In this document: positions 1-13,265 of the stretch, in pieces
Numbering within the stretch: the stretch's first letter is position 1
How the letters are laid out: each line of letters opens with the position of its first letter
From: Piscicola geometra
Taxonomy: Eukaryota; Annelida; Clitellata; Hirudinida; Piscicolidae
Length of the DNA stretch: 64,000 nucleotides
Assembly (NCBI GenBank): GCA_943735955.1
Contig: OX030963.1
Span: 5,796,727 to 5,860,726 of the forward strand
Reading direction: 5' to 3'
Position numbers and translations under genes: made by a program
Notes under the pieces: generated by a model
Told to the model about the DNA's origin: nothing
The model's database searches: none
The model's input: the letters and a program-made list of their open reading frames with translations, nothing else

Positions 1-2018
1 TACACTTTAAAATCTATTTCGTATACTTAAAAAATGTTTTTTCAAAACTTTTTTTACAGAATTTTATTGAGTATAACCTATACTTTTTCAATAACTTTCT
101 TAAGTAAAAACTATCTTTTTTGATTCCCGAATTACTAAATTTAGAGCTTTGCTTCGAGTTTTCTGGCTTCTCACTTAATATTTATTCAACTTAAGAAAAA
201 TATAATGATAGATTATTTAAAGACGAATCTAATTATGTATAATTCAATATTATACGTAATTTTTTGGTTAGCGAAATAAGAAATGAATAAGTACGTATAA
301 AAAGTAGCAGTCCCTAAATTATAGCTTTTTACTGTTACGCTAGATTCAAGGGATTTTTTGATTAAAATCCTTTTATTTGAAAGCTTACATAATATATAAT
401 TTATTTATAAAATACTCATTTAAAAGATAATGAAATTGTCTTTCATGCACTTGCTTTTTTATTTCGATAGAATTACGCATAACTTAAATTTTAAGACTTT
501 TCTATAATTTTACTGTAAAACGTCACTTTTGCTCATTAGCATAAGTCGATTGGGGTTGCTAATTCTAATCTCCCCAGAGTAAAAATTGAACGATTTCTCC
601 AGAAGGAGGGGTCAAAAGTGAATGTCTAAAATTTGAAAGCATTTTTTAACCCATTCATTTGGTCTCCTTCTGTAGTTTTATAACACTGCTAATTTGAAAA
701 CTTGTTTCTTTACCTTTGTATAAAAATTCTATAAAGTTTTTACTTAATATTATTTGAGCAGATTTATAAACGCAATTTTGTTTAAACCATTTATAAAAAC
801 TCTAAAATATTTTTTACGAATTGTTTTAATGTAATCAATAAACATCTTTAATGTAAGTTTTTTAATATTTGAAGCAGTGAGTGATATAAAAACAAAAACA
901 TTTCAGACATCATAATTTTGAGTAGTAAAGTGCCCAAATCAGTTCATGTACGCATGAACGAGAAGTTTGGATTTTTATCTACATATTTGAGATATGTAAG
1001 ACTTTTTTTGACGTTTGATTTTTAAAACAATAAATAGAGGAGTGTCTGTAACCTTTTCTACATAACCATTCTTCAGCGACGTTATGCGAGTGGATCAAAA
1101 TTAAAATAGTTGTGAGGTAAAGCTGTCTCTCACTTTTTTCAATATATTTCTGGACTCATATTCTAAAAAACCATAAAAGAAAAGTGAGTATTTAAAAAAC
1201 AAACAAAAAAAGTATGCTTTGCCAATAACATAGATCACCTCATCAAAATCAAAAAACAAAAAGATTCAAAGATCCCAGGTCAGGATTGTTTGGATAATGC
1301 CAATACAGCATTTCGTATGCAGTTCAGTTCAGAAGAGACAAATCTTCGCTGCGTAAATACTGACATTGGAGTTTGCAGGGAGAAGTGAGAAGAGGTCAAC
1401 AGATTTAATATGTATCTTTAAAAACCTTTGCTTTTATTTGTATTAACATTACATTAAATTAGTATAAAACAAAATAATTTCGCCAAAGTGTTCTATACGA
1501 AAGCTAATTTTGAACTTTCGATAATTTTTAATTTTGGTAAACGTAGTTTTTTTTTGTTTTGGCGAGACAGGGTTTCATTTTTTCAACTAAAAAACCAGAA
1601 CGATTTGTTTGGGTCCATATTGACCAAGAACGTGGCTATTCTTTGCTTACTTAAATAAATCGGAAAACGTTGTTTCTGAAAAACCATTCGACAGTTTAAA
1701 ACCTAAATTTCTATTTATGATAACTGGCAATATTGAAAAGCTTCTTTGGTTTTTTTGTAAAAATTTAGTAACTCGACAAAAAGCAAATCGGTTTCATGCC
1801 AGGTTCTGGATCTTTGAATTATTATTTTTTTGGATTCAATCTAACAACTACAAAGTGTTCTCCACAAAGTATTAGTTGACATAGATCTCCAACCTGACTT
1901 TACAGGTAGTTTGTAAGAAAAACTCCGCACTCAATATCTTTAAGTATGGAAAGCAGAAAAAAATTAAGTGAAAATTATATTAAGAGAATTTAATAGAAGT
2001 TTTGACCACCTTTAGTAG
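1..2018. other. AT-rich DNA, no gene seen
   Basis: No frame longer than background and no exon with good splice sites was found. The stretch at about 521-570 (CACTTTTGCTCATTAGCATA and following) loosely resembles 63580-63630 and may be an old dispersed repeat. Confidence 0.6.
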
Positions 2019-2431
2019 CATGGACAGCAATCCGGACCCCTCCACTTTTTGGTAGTTAGGGGGTCCGCCTTAATGGGGTACCCTGCCCCCCCCGCCCCAC
2101 TTTTTTCCATAAAAACATCTTTAAACTCTTGTTTTGATACGAGCATACTCGTTACCCATGGCATAAAACAGAATGTTTACATAGTAATACATTGTGAGTA
2201 TGTGTAGTTGTAGTGATAGCTGCCTAAAACAAAACTATTCTTTGCTTACTTAAATATTCGTATCAAGAAAAAGTTTAAAAATGTTTTTCAAGTGGGAGGA
2301 GAGAGGGTCCGGACTCCTCCCTCCCCCCCCCCCAGAATCGTCCATACTGGGTAGGACCCCCCCCCCCCAGAATCGTCCATACTGCGTAGGACCCCCCCCC
2401 CCCCCAAGATTTGCAGAAGATCGCCGTCCCT
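2019..2431. mobile_element. Non-autonomous hAT element (foldback MITE), copy 1
   Basis: The element is flanked by a perfect 8-bp duplication, TTTAGTAG at 2011-2018 and 2432-2439. It starts CATGGACAGCAAT and ends ATCGCCGTCCCTG, imperfect terminal inverted repeats of the CAGGGGCGGCGAT type. An 8-bp duplication and a CAGGG-type end are hallmarks of the hAT superfamily. The two halves are largely complementary: the left CACTTTTTTCCATAAAAACAT and GTTTTGATACGAG pair with the right CGTATCAAGAAAAAG and ATGTTTTTCAAGTG, so the element folds into a long hairpin. Poly-C tracts and a tandem copy of the subterminal segment (CAGAATCGTCCATACTG) lie near the right end. It has no coding capacity. A second copy is at 13266-13611. 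Confidence 0.85.
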
Positions 2432-2439
2432 GTTTAGTA

Positions 2440-2991
2440 GGCACTATCCATTGAGCTGCTAATTGGCGTTCATAGAAGCTGTTGAAAGGAGACGACTTTT
2501 TAGCACTCATTAGTTGCTTGTCTCATATGGAAAAAGTACTTCAAGTTAGCATCATATCAAAAATAAAATCTGAAATGAATAAAAATGAAGTATCCATTCT
2601 TTGTCTGTCTTACGTAAATGGCAAGCAATCTATTAATGCCTTAGCTGCTCATTTTAGGCCCACAAGAGATGCGTTTCCAATCCTTTTCAAATAAGTATGA
2701 ATCCATTTTGAGTGAATAAGATGCTCAAGACGACTGAAACATGTTTTTCGTGATGAGAGGGTCAGTAGAAATATGCATGATATGAACTAGGTGGATGATG
2801 AGTATAATAATTAAAATTAAGGTTAAAAAAATATTATAATTTGATAGAAACAATAATAACTTCGAATTAATAATTTAAATATCGTGAAAAACAAATTAAG
2901 AATAAAACAAAAATAACTTTTAATGACCAATAATAATAATAATTTAAATAACCGGAAAAAGAAACATAATAAATAATAAAAGAGCATTTAG
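2440..2991. other. No confident gene; weak 70-codon frame at 2482-2694 (+)
   Basis: The only frame of note encodes an unrecognised 70-residue peptide. It is less AT-biased than its surroundings and follows an acceptor-like TTTTTAG, but no family or clear donor could be assigned. It could be an upstream exon of the gene at 2992-4281. Confidence 0.25.
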
Positions 2992-3865
2992 ATCAACAAT
3001 GGCGTGTGGTACTCGCCTCTGCTCATTTTTCATACGCTGGCATTGGCAACAGGTCTCGTCAACAATAATACACTGCGCCTCAGGTATGAGTTTGGAGTGG
3101 TGGTGAGGGTGGTGGAGGGATGGTGAGGGTGGTGGAGGGGTGGTGAGGGTGGTGAAAGGGTGGTGAGGGTGGTGGAGGAGTGCTGAGGGTGGTGGAGTGG
3201 TGGTGAGGGTGGTAGAGGGGTGCTGAGGATGGTGGAGGGGTGTTGAGGGTGGTGGAGTGGTGCTGAGGGTGGTGGAGGGGTGCTGAGGGTGGTGGAGTGG
3301 TTCTGAGGGTGGTGGAGGGGTGGTGAGGGTGGTGGAGGGGTGTTGAGGGTGGTGGAGTGGTGCTGAGGGTGGTGGAGGGGTGTTGAGGGTGGTGGAGTGG
3401 TGTTGAGGGTGGTGGAGGGGTGTTGAGGGTGGTGGAGTGGTGTTGAGGGTGGTGGAGGGGTGCTGAAGGTGGTGGTGGGATGATAGTGGTATGGGGGAGG
3501 GTGGGATGGTGTTGTAGTGGTGTGTTGGTATAAAAGTGTTGTATGGTGTTGTGCTGCGGAAAAGATGTTTCCTAGCTCCTTATCTGCGCCCCCTCGATGA
3601 TGATGATGATGATAGTTGTATGATGGGAAGCGGTATTATACTAAAATAATTTATACTATAATAGTGGTGTAATAATGTTGTATGGCGCTGTTAGTGATGT
3701 AGTGGTGTTTTGGTAAAAACTGGGAATGGATGATAGTGTGGCAGTTGTGGTGGTCGTTGGAAAAGGTTGTGTGGGGATTTTATTTTAGAGATTCAAGAGT
3801 CTTTAGGATGCAAAATGTATGATGATTATTACTAAAATTACCCCTAACCATATCAACAGCTTCCC

Positions 3866-3903
<38 letters not shown>

Positions 3904-4281
3904 TTTTAAAATCATCATCATCAGCACTAACACCACTCCTCCTTCAGGAATGATAGATGGACTGAGCTTGTGTTTACTACGCGGTTCTGTGTGGCTGTTC
4001 TATTGGGGTGAGTTATGCATCACTCATAACAAAAATAAGAATTATCTGCAACTTTTGTTTTTTAAAGTTAAATCTTGTAAATATAAATTTTGTTTTAATT
4101 ATTTTTTTAAAGATTAATAATGAATGATTTTATATTTTATTATTTTTAATATCTTCTTTATTTTTTTAATGTTTCATTTTCTCGTTTTATATTTTATAGT
4201 GATGAAGCAAGTAGAAATTTTGACAAGGGTGTTGAAGATGATGATGCTCAAAGTCAGCCAGTCAATCTCCCATACTCTTGA
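2992..4281 (+). CDS. 3' end of an unrecognised spliced gene (three exons)
   Basis: Three exons join in consistent phase: 2992-3083 (after GCATTTAG, before CAG|GTATGAG), 3948-4007 (after CTCCTTCAG, before GGG|GTGAGT) and 4200-4281 (after TTTTATAG, ending TGA). Together they encode about 78 residues starting INNGVWYSPLLIFHTLALA and ending QPVNLPYS. Two short hydrophobic stretches suggest a helical or membrane-associated protein, and the C-terminal part is acidic (EDDD). I do not recognise the family. The first intron starts with a GGTGGTGGAGGGG minisatellite and ends in CAT/CACC repeats. Upstream exons were not identified. The splice sites and open phase are seen directly; that this is a real gene is inference. 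Confidence 0.4.
3092..3478. repeat. 20-bp G-rich minisatellite
   Basis: About 19 tandem copies of a 20-bp unit close to GAGGGTGGTGGAGGGGTGCT. The array starts a few bases after the donor of the first intron of the unrecognised gene, so the transcript would carry a long GGUGG-rich tract at the intron 5' end. Confidence 0.9.
3866..3920. repeat. CAT trinucleotide repeat near the acceptor at 3947
   Basis: Near-pure CAT repeats followed by CACCACTCCTCCTTCAG make up the intron 3' end. The sequence is partly complementary to the GGTGGTGG array at the 5' end of the same intron. Confidence 0.8.
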
Positions 4282-6180
4282 CAACTGTGTGGACACCACA
4301 ACTAAAATTTAAACCAATTTCCTCCCTTTCTCTCGCTTTTCTGGTATTCTCAAACAGTCGTTGAGATCCGACCCTGTTCATTCCGCTGTATTGTTCTCCC
4401 CTCTTTCTTTTTTCTGCCTCTTATTTTTCCTACTTGAACAGTGCCTTGACGAACTGTTTCGGACACCCTTGAAAAGCGAGTAAAATGACCATACCATCTC
4501 AGCTTCCTTCTTTCCAATGTAGATCTTCATGGGGCCCAATAGCATTCGTAACTTTTTCCCGGAATTGATCATTGGTGCTTTTATCTTTTTGAGATATTCC
4601 AGAGTTTTTTGGAAGCACCCTAATTTCATGATGATACTAACCATCAAGCGTTAGATCAATGATGACGATGTTGATGATCATGAGGATGGTCATGATGAGG
4701 ATGATGTTGGTGGTGATGATGATTATGGTGATAGAGTTGATGATGATGATGAGACAATGATAAAGAAGATGCTCCTTTAGTGGAGGTATTGGTTTTTCTT
4801 TTTTTGCGTGTTTTTATTTGGTTATCTTTTTTTCATCATCATAAGAATAATTATTCTTGTTATTGTTATTGTTCCGAGTTTTCGTTCGAAAATCAAAGGG
4901 CTTTTAAATCAAACTTCGCGCCCTAAGTAATATGTTTTGTTATTGCCATTGTTTTTATTTTTTCTTGTTTTTCATGTATTTTTATCTTGAAATCGCAAAA
5001 ACGATGAATTATTACAAATCTTTTTCTACCACGAAAACAGCCAATAAGTTATGGCGGAAGTTTAAAAGCATCTGCTTCAGTTTTGCCTTCAAAAATCTTA
5101 TACAGCAATGTTTCTTTTTTTCGAAAACATATTTAGCAAAAGAAAACCATGTTTTTTATATTTAGGATGAAAAAATGATCAACCAAGAGCCTATTTAGAT
5201 TTTCTCAGCAAACGTAAAACATTTAAACAATTATTTTTCATAAAACTTTTCACATTTTTCATAAACTATTTATTTCATTTTAAATGATTTTATTATTTAG
5301 TTGATAATAACTTTTCAGTATTTAATTCATTGCTGTTGTTTTTTTGTGTTGTTTTTTTGTGTGTTGTTGTCATCATATTTTTTGTTGTTTTTGCTCTTTT
5401 TGTTGTTTCTATTGTTGTAGTCATTGTGGTTGCTCTTGTTGTTTCAAGTTTTTTTTCTTTTTTGTAGTAGTTGTTGTTGCTCCTGGGCGCATAGTGGATA
5501 GACTTGCTAAGGGCCGTGAGTGAGTGACTGGCTTGTGGCAGCAGGGTAGTGCCTTGTGCCTCTCGCTGATTTATTAAAGGACGGAAAGTGCATGGGTGGG
5601 TGAGTGGATGGAAAAGTTATTTGGTTAAAAAGTGATTTTATAAGAAAGTGGGTCAATAAGGGTTGGGAAAAAAATGAGGAAAATAAGAGTGGGCTTTGAA
5701 ACTAATGTTTGAGTTAGAAACTGAATGAGAGGTGGGAAAGAAAGAGTTGAAGAAGCGTGACTGGAAAGTGGATTAATGGGCATTTTATGGTGTAATGAAG
5801 TGGCTGGAAGTGAGTGGATAAGAAAGGTGAAAAGTTCTTGAAGCAGGTGGTGTGATGAATAAGTGAGAGCTATTGAGTAGATGAATGAAAGAAGTCGTGG
5901 AAAGATTTATTGGTGGTAATAGAAGTGGTGATTCTTATATTCAATATAAATGTTAACATTCAAATAAATGTATAAAACACAAATAAAAACCTTAAATATA
6001 CATCACAAGAGCATCAAAATGAACAAAAATAATCACAACAACAATAATAACAACAATAAAAGGCACAACAGTAAGAGCAGGCACGTGGGTTCATCAATGG
6101 TACAACAACTGGCCTCACCTGCTTCTCTGAAACACACTTAAATGCCTTTTAAACACACCTCGACCACACTTAAACTAGTG
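4282..6180. other. No supported gene; GAT-rich and T-rich low-complexity DNA
   Basis: It contains GATGAT-rich DNA at 4655-4765, TTG/TTT-rich DNA at 5330-5480 and a G/A-rich stretch at 5570-5930. An 89-codon minus-strand frame at 4378-4647 has no recognisable family and no supporting splice sites. Confidence 0.5.
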
Positions 6181-6193
6181 CACACAAAAACAT

Positions 6194-6251
<58 letters not shown>

Positions 6252-6449
6252 ACACACACACACACATGCACACAGACACACACACAAAAACACTCACAAA
6301 AACACACATAAACACACACACATACACGCACACACACACACACACACACGCACACACACGCACACGCACACACAGACACACACACAGACACACACACAAA
6401 CACACACACACACACAGACACACACAGACACACACACACACACACAAAG

Positions 6450-6535
<86 letters not shown>
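6181..6535. repeat. CA dinucleotide microsatellite, interrupted
   Basis: About 355 bp of CA repeat. The first two thirds carry interruptions (AAACAC, CAGACA, CGCA) and the last 90 bp (6446-6532) is nearly pure. Open frames on both strands here are repeat translations (His-Thr or Val-Cys). Confidence 0.97.
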
Positions 6536-6537
<2 letters not shown>

Positions 6538-6978
6538 ATACATTCATTGAAACGGAATGGTTCATTCTTTATTGTATTTTAAGAGTTTTTGTGGTAGTGT
6601 GTATGTGTGTGTAATGTTATAATTTAATTTTATACTAGTATTAGTCGATTTATCCTATTTTTTATTCATCTGCATTTAAAAGTTTGACCTCCTATGGATC
6701 CAGGGGAGGCTGAACGTGTTGTAGTGGGTTACCCCAGTGAATTGGTGAATTTTTTTGGTAGGTTTTTTTCAGGTAACTAAATATGTAAATCTTTTTGAAT
6801 GAGGCGCGTCTTATACGTGGTGCTTTACGGGAGTTTCATTGGTTTTGAAGCCTATGTCCTTAGTGGAGGGAAAGTGAGAGGGTAGAAATGAAAAAGGCAA
6901 AAGTGGCGTGTATGCATTGCATATAGTTTGGAAAATTGGAAAGGTGGTAGTGTTGAAACATTTGAAGATGAGGACTAT

Positions 6979-7096
6979 GGGTGTGTATGTGTATGTGTGT
7001 TTATGTGTATATATGTGTGTGTGTTTTTGTTTGTATGGATGTACGTGTGTATGGGTGTATGTGTGTATGGGTGTATGTGTCTATGTGTGTAGGTGT
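6979..7096. repeat. Degenerate GT/GTAT repeat
   Basis: GTGTATGTGTATG-type repeat, transcribed direction unknown. No gene recognised around it. Confidence 0.8.
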
Positions 7097-7358
7097 ACAT
7101 TAAAAAATAAAGAAAAAGAATTTTATTTAATTGTCAAAATTATAAAAATAATGGTATAAGGAGGCCAAAAAATAGGTTTTTATAGAGAATTGTGGAGGGA
7201 ACAGGTTTATTAGGATAGTTTAAAAAACGTTAATTTTGAAGTTTTCAAAAGTTTTGAATAGATATTTTATGTCCGAAATACTGTTATTATAAAGTATTTC
7301 AGTTGAAAAATATTTAAGAAATTTGTAATTTTTTCATTGCTTTTGTTTTTTTAACGCT

Positions 7359-7575
7359 ATTAAACGATTTTGAAGTAATTTGTAAAAAATATTCAACTAA
7401 ATTCTATTAATATGAATAAGTTATTACCGAGTTAAGAACCGGGATTTTTTTTAGTTTTTACAATTCATTAAACGATTTTGAAGTAATTTGTACAAAATAT
7501 TCAACTAAATTCTATTAATATGAATAAGTTATTACCGAGTTAAGAACCGGGATTTTTTTTTAGTTTTTACAATTC
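7359..7575. repeat. Recent 108-bp tandem duplication
   Basis: Two copies, 7359-7466 and 7467-7575, both beginning ATTAAACGATTTTGAAG and ending TTTTTACAATTC. They differ by about two changes (GTAAAAAAT versus GTACAAAAT, and one extra T), so the duplication is young. Confidence 0.95.
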
Positions 7576-8400
7576 TTTTTCCTGTTTAACAATTTGTTTA
7601 TTAGTACTATTGCTGTATTTTTAAAGCTTTTCAGCAATACATCTAAAATATTCTTTTTTTCCGTGTGCTTCAAGCATGGAACTCAAAGCAAATAATTTTT
7701 TTACGAATCAATTCTACTCAGTATAAAACAATCAACTAATTAATAAAATCCCTTGTCAAAGCAATTGCTTTAACATTTTTTTATAATGTCTATTTTATAA
7801 TTTCATAAATTTAAAAATTAGCAAACTAAACCAATTAGCAAGTAAGTTCCAATATAATTTAATAGGTCATATTCAATTACAAATAATAAATACAGCCATC
7901 CCTAATTGTAATTGTAATTCCCAAAGAAATGATTAATTAGTAGCACCCTCATCGTTTCCATCTTCACTTGCCGTATTGTGCGGTGAGCGTTTGATCCTGG
8001 CTGTTGTGACGGCTGCAATGATTTCTCGTCTGAGTCCCTTTCAACTCACCTTCGTGATCTTTTTTAGAACTCTTTAGGTTTTGTGTATTTTTTCTGATGT
8101 TTTTTTTCCATATTTTTTCTGTCTTTCTGTTTTTTTTAGGTTTAGGAATTTATTTTTTATTGTTTTTTTGGTACTTTTAGCTTTTTTGATCTTTCTTTCA
8201 AGTATCTTCACCAGGGTTACAACTATTACTGCAGCTTTTAAAGTTCCAAGATTGTTAAAATTGTTCTTACTACACTGGTTCCAAAGTTATGTAGTAATAA
8301 TAATTATACTACTAGTTTTACTATAACTGATACTAATAATACTACAAATGTTATTATTATTTTTCTTTTTATTTTTTTATATATTATTATTCTTATTTTT
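7576..8400. other. AT-rich DNA, no gene seen
   Basis: No exon or RNA gene recognised. The block at 7940-8060 is less AT-rich than its surroundings but has no convincing frame or splice sites. Confidence 0.5.
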
Positions 8401-8401
8401 A

Positions 8402-9253
<852 letters not shown>

Positions 9254-9427
9254 TATTAAAGCTTTTTAAGTGACCAAGCATTTAATAGGCAATTAATGTA
9301 CGTTTGAACATCTCTTAACAGCCTCGTCTTAAGTTTAGCTACTTGTCTCATTTCATCACTCTTTTTTCTCCAGACATTATCATACTTTCCAGTTTAATAA
9401 TGAAAGTAACAAAACCTCACACAATAT

Positions 9428-9693
9428 CACTCAGACCAACAAACACTAATCCACATATACATACAAGCACACACACATACACACAAACACATACACACAC
9501 ATACACACACAAATACACATAGATACACACAAATACACATAAAAAAACACACATACACACAAACACACATACACACAAACACACATACACACAAACACAC
9601 ATACACACAAACACACATACACACAAACACACATACACACAAACACACATACACACAAACACACATACACACAAACACACATATACACACACA
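9428..9693. repeat. 16-bp CA-type tandem array
   Basis: From about 9546 a regular 16-bp unit AAACACACATACACAC repeats about nine times. The upstream part is a more degenerate ACAC/ATAC mixture. Confidence 0.95.
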
Positions 9694-10469
9694 TTCACCT
9701 AAAATTCAATTTAAAGTTAAACTCTTTCAAAGTTTATTCAATAAACTCAAAACAACGATCGAGTTTCAAATCAAGAAAAGCTCCTTGAGTCAAAATCGAA
9801 AATCGAGATGCTATTGAAATGTAGCCACACATTTTCACCTTCCGTTTAGCATTGATTTGTACAAACATTTTTACACCCTGAACAAGAAATGTCACTTAGA
9901 ATGTATACAGTCAAATTTTGTAACTAGCAGTAATGTGGCATTCAACTTAACGACATTGACCTTTGAACCAATTTGACTACCTTTTATCCATCCCTCTACT
10001 ACCATTTACCCATCTACAATTTCCCCACATATCCTATCCATTATTTGCCTATTCAACCATTTATCCACCAGTTTGTCTATCTTATCTATCTTATCCTTTC
10101 AACCAGTAAGTTAAATAGTTATCAAAATAAATTGCTGTTAATTCACCGTCAACCTGGATCAAGCCTCATCAACCACAACCATCAGACATCAACCACAACC
10201 ATCAGACATAACCACAACCATCAGACATCAACCACAACCATCAGACATAACCACAACCATCAGACATCAACCACAACCATCAGACATCAACCACAATCAT
10301 CAAACATCAACTCCAACCATCAGTACCACCTAAAACCGATAGAACTTTATCGATGAATAGATATTATTTATATACAAAAATATAACGTATTATATTATAT
10401 TATTTCAACGAAAATCTTCCAAAATGACCGCTCACTCGCCAATACACCCATCCATTCTTCTCCGACGTT
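9694..10469. other. Spacer with a short tandem repeat, downstream of Snail
   Basis: No gene recognised. At 10165-10330 a unit close to AACCACAACCATCAGACATC repeats about eight times. The region lies 3' of the Snail gene and may include its 3' UTR. Confidence 0.6.
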
Positions 10470-10897
10470 TCAAACACATCCTTGGTTCGTTTTATGCTTC
10501 ACAAAGAGCGAAAACCTCGAGAACGTGCGGTCGCACGAGACACAATGGTGCTTCTTGGAGCTGACGTGAGTCTGGAGATGAGCTCTGAGATTGCTCTTAT
10601 CGGCGAACGCCCTGGAACAATTGGCGCATCTGAAGGGTTTTTCACCGGTGTGTGTGCGCAAATGACCGCGTAGCAGCCATGGTCTGGAGAAAGCTTTGCC
10701 ACAGTACTTGCATTTGCACGGAAGGGTGTGTGTCTTTATGTGCATCTTGAGCGCTCCCAGCGTTCCGTAGGACTTGTTCTGGCAGTGAGGGCATGTGTAG
10801 GCGCGTCTCGAGAGGCTGCTGCAGTGAAGTTCCTGTGTGGTGTGGTGAGTTTGGTGGAATGATGTGGGTAGTTATGGTTGTTTAGGTAGAGTGATGG

Positions 10898-10929
<32 letters not shown>

Positions 10930-12521
10930 TGTTGATGGTGTGGGAGAAAAAATTAGAGTTAAAGTTCAATGGTGACTTTTGTTAAGGTTGAAAAGATATA
11001 GATAGTTTTGAAACGAGTTTAGTCCGGCTGAAGATTGTGTGTGAGTTTTTTTGCTTGCAAAACAAAATTAAATTTTGTGAAACTATTTTGCTGTTGGTGT
11101 CTAAATCATTTTTATGATTATGTTTAAGTTGAAGAATTTTTCATTTAATGGGATAGTGCTTTGAGGACAAGCGATGGTTTGGTTCATAGTGGCTTGCATG
11201 TGTTAGTTTAGAAACAGGTCGGAGAATCGATTAAAAATAAATGCTGGAGCCTTTCAAAGAAAATTAATTAATTTTTATATTTTGATACAAAACTCTCAAA
11301 AATTAAATAAATAATCAACAACAAAATTCTCTCAAAAGCACAAAAAAAGAAAATTATAATAATAATTCTTTTAATAGAAACTTGTGTAGTTACCTTGTGT
11401 TTGAAAAGACCATTGTACGTGGAGTAACTCTTAAGACATGCCTCACATTGGAAGCGAGTGGGTGTGCGAGAGGGGTCAGAAAGAGGGGGAAGGAAGGATG
11501 GGTAGGTGGATGAAAGGCTGGGTAGGTGGCTGGGAGTGAGGTGGTTGGGGGTGAGGTGGTTGGGGGTGAGGTGGTTGGGAGTGAGGTGGTTGGGAGTGAG
11601 GTGGTTGGGGGTGAGATGGTTGGGAGTGAGATGGTTGGGAGTGAGGTGGTTGGGAGTGAGGTGGTTGGGGGTGAGGTGGCTGGGAGTGAGATGGTTGGAG
11701 GTGAGATGGTTTGGGGTGAGGTGGTTTGGGGTGAAAGAGTTGTGATTGGGGCTACAAAAATGGTGAATTTTAGTAGCAAAAAACTGGTTGGTTAAAGAAA
11801 GAGGGGCTTTGGGCTGGTTGATTGTTGCAGTGAGAACACTGTTGATTTGGGCAGCCCTCTCCTTTGTCCACATCTCTCGATCAACCTGCATGCTGAGGTC
11901 TGTGGGAAAGGGAGACTCGAGCTTTGAAGTGTGGAGGCTGTTGAGAAGGCTGTAGCGGTAGAAGAAGAGATATGGATAAAAGAAGTGAGAGTGAGAGATG
12001 AAATCTTCAAAGGAGAGGAAAGGATGTTTAAAATGCTTTTTTGAATTTTCCGTCCATTCATCTCTTCCACCCTTCAGAAGGGAACGATTCCGCCGGAATG
12101 TTATTCCATCATCGGTAATTCCATCATCGGTTATTCCGTTCAATTCTTTTGACTTTTCGTTACTTTCGTAGTTCCTCGTCTCAATTGCATCTTGTTCTGA
12201 TGATGAATCGTTGTGTTTTTGTTGGGAAGACGTCTCAGGAGCGTGGGAAAGATCGGAGGGGTGGAAGAGCTTCTTGGCGGTGGAAAAGTCGGTGTGATGG
12301 AAGAACTTCGTGGGGGAAGGAGAATTATAGCTGCGTTGAGAGTTGATTGTGAGTTGGGAGTTGGTGGGATGGTAGATGTTGTTTTGGTGGTTGGTGGGTT
12401 GGAGGGGTGATGGTGTTGGGGGTGGTGTGTGGTTAGGCGAGAAAGGAAAGAATGGTGTAGAGATAGAGGGATGGGAGAGGGGGTGGTGCAAAAACCAAGA
12501 GGGCCTTCCGTGAGAGACCAT
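10470..12521 (-). CDS. snai: Snail-family C2H2 zinc-finger transcriptional repressor
   Basis: Two exons on the minus strand, 12521-11394 and 10832-10470, joined in phase 0 (donor AAG|GTAACT, acceptor ACACAG|GAA), encode about 496 residues. Five fingers sit at the C-terminus: [20 protein letters not shown] in exon 1, then [56 protein letters not shown] and [19 protein letters not shown]. The ALKMHI-THTLPC and FSR-SL sequences are the Snail/Slug signature, not Scratch. Known Snail proteins bind E-boxes and repress epithelial genes in the nucleus. The long N-terminal part is Pro/Ser/His-rich and has a DLS motif (PTDLSMQ) that could bind CtBP. No SNAG motif follows the ATG at 12521; a stop lies just upstream, so an unseen 5' exon is possible. 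A run of LTPNH pentapeptides is coded at 11507-11745. Confidence 0.9.
10908..10929. repeat. Short TG repeat in the Snail intron
   Basis: On the transcribed (minus) strand this reads as a CA repeat followed by a CACC-rich tract, ending in CCACACAG at the acceptor. That is the same intron 3' end composition seen in plus-strand genes of the window. Confidence 0.85.
11507..11745. repeat. 15-bp minisatellite inside the Snail coding exon
   Basis: About 15 tandem copies of a unit near GTGAGGTGGTTGGGA on the plus strand. Read on the minus strand in the Snail frame it gives repeats of Leu-Thr-Pro-Asn-His with Ser and Ser-His variants. The 15-bp period keeps the frame. All three plus and minus frames are open across it, producing shadow frames. 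Confidence 0.95.
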
Positions 12522-13265
12522 GGATCTGTAGTTAACATGTTAACTGTTTTCATACGTTGTATACCATTTATTAAAGATTTTTTATGGTTATTTTAAAATT
12601 CTGACTGTCTATCCAATTGTTTGAAAACGAATTGAAAAATGATTATGATACCAAAGAGATGATGGTGTTGGAGAAAAAGGTTTTTTTTTAAAGATGAAAA
12701 TAATGGAAATTAATAAAAAGAAAAAAAATCAAATGAAAAAAAATGTAAAAAGCAAAAAGAAGAAAAAAAAGCAAAAAAAGAGGTAGATGAGTAGAAAGAG
12801 TGGAGATGGATAAATGTTTATAAGACGGGATCAAAGCAGGAGCAGTTGTTAATGATGCCACGTGAGAGATTTATGGCCGCTCACAATTAGGCAACTTGCT
12901 CTTACTTCCACAACGTCACAGGTTGCAGGCGAAAGTGGATGTTAGGGGTTGTTTATGTGTTTTAAATTGTTTTTATATGTTTTGTTTTGATAATCTATTG
13001 TTTCTTTTTTAGCTGTTTTTTTATATTTAATTTGTATCTATATGTTATCGATGATGTATCTGTTTTTTAATTAATTTTAATTTTTGAATTGTATTTGGTT
13101 CATTCATAAAGTTTGTATGCCTACCTGTGCCTAAACGAAAAGTTTTTATAATGTTTTGCTTTGCGGTACAACTTTTATGTGCTCAGGATACACAGGAAAT
13201 GATACAAGCGAGTTTTGTCAGTTATTATCACTCATAAGTATGATCCAAAATATGGGTCTTTTAAG
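12522..13265. other. Spacer upstream of Snail, no second gene seen
   Basis: It is A-rich at 12660-12785. It probably contains the Snail 5' UTR and promoter. I looked on the minus strand for a 5' exon coding a SNAG start and did not find one. Confidence 0.5.

Noticed and set aside
4378..4647. 89-codon minus-strand frame with a Lys-rich C-terminus
   Set aside because: No recognisable family, no splice context, and the composition fits chance in this region.
5490..5580. Possible SINE or tRNA-like sequence (GGGCGCATAGTGGATAGACTT)
   Set aside because: There is an A-box-like start but no B box at the right distance, and no second copy in the window.
6142..6582. His-Thr and Val-Cys frames, also at 16724-17140, 19490-19750, 20214-20549 and 29067-29436
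   Set aside because: All are CA/TG repeat translations.
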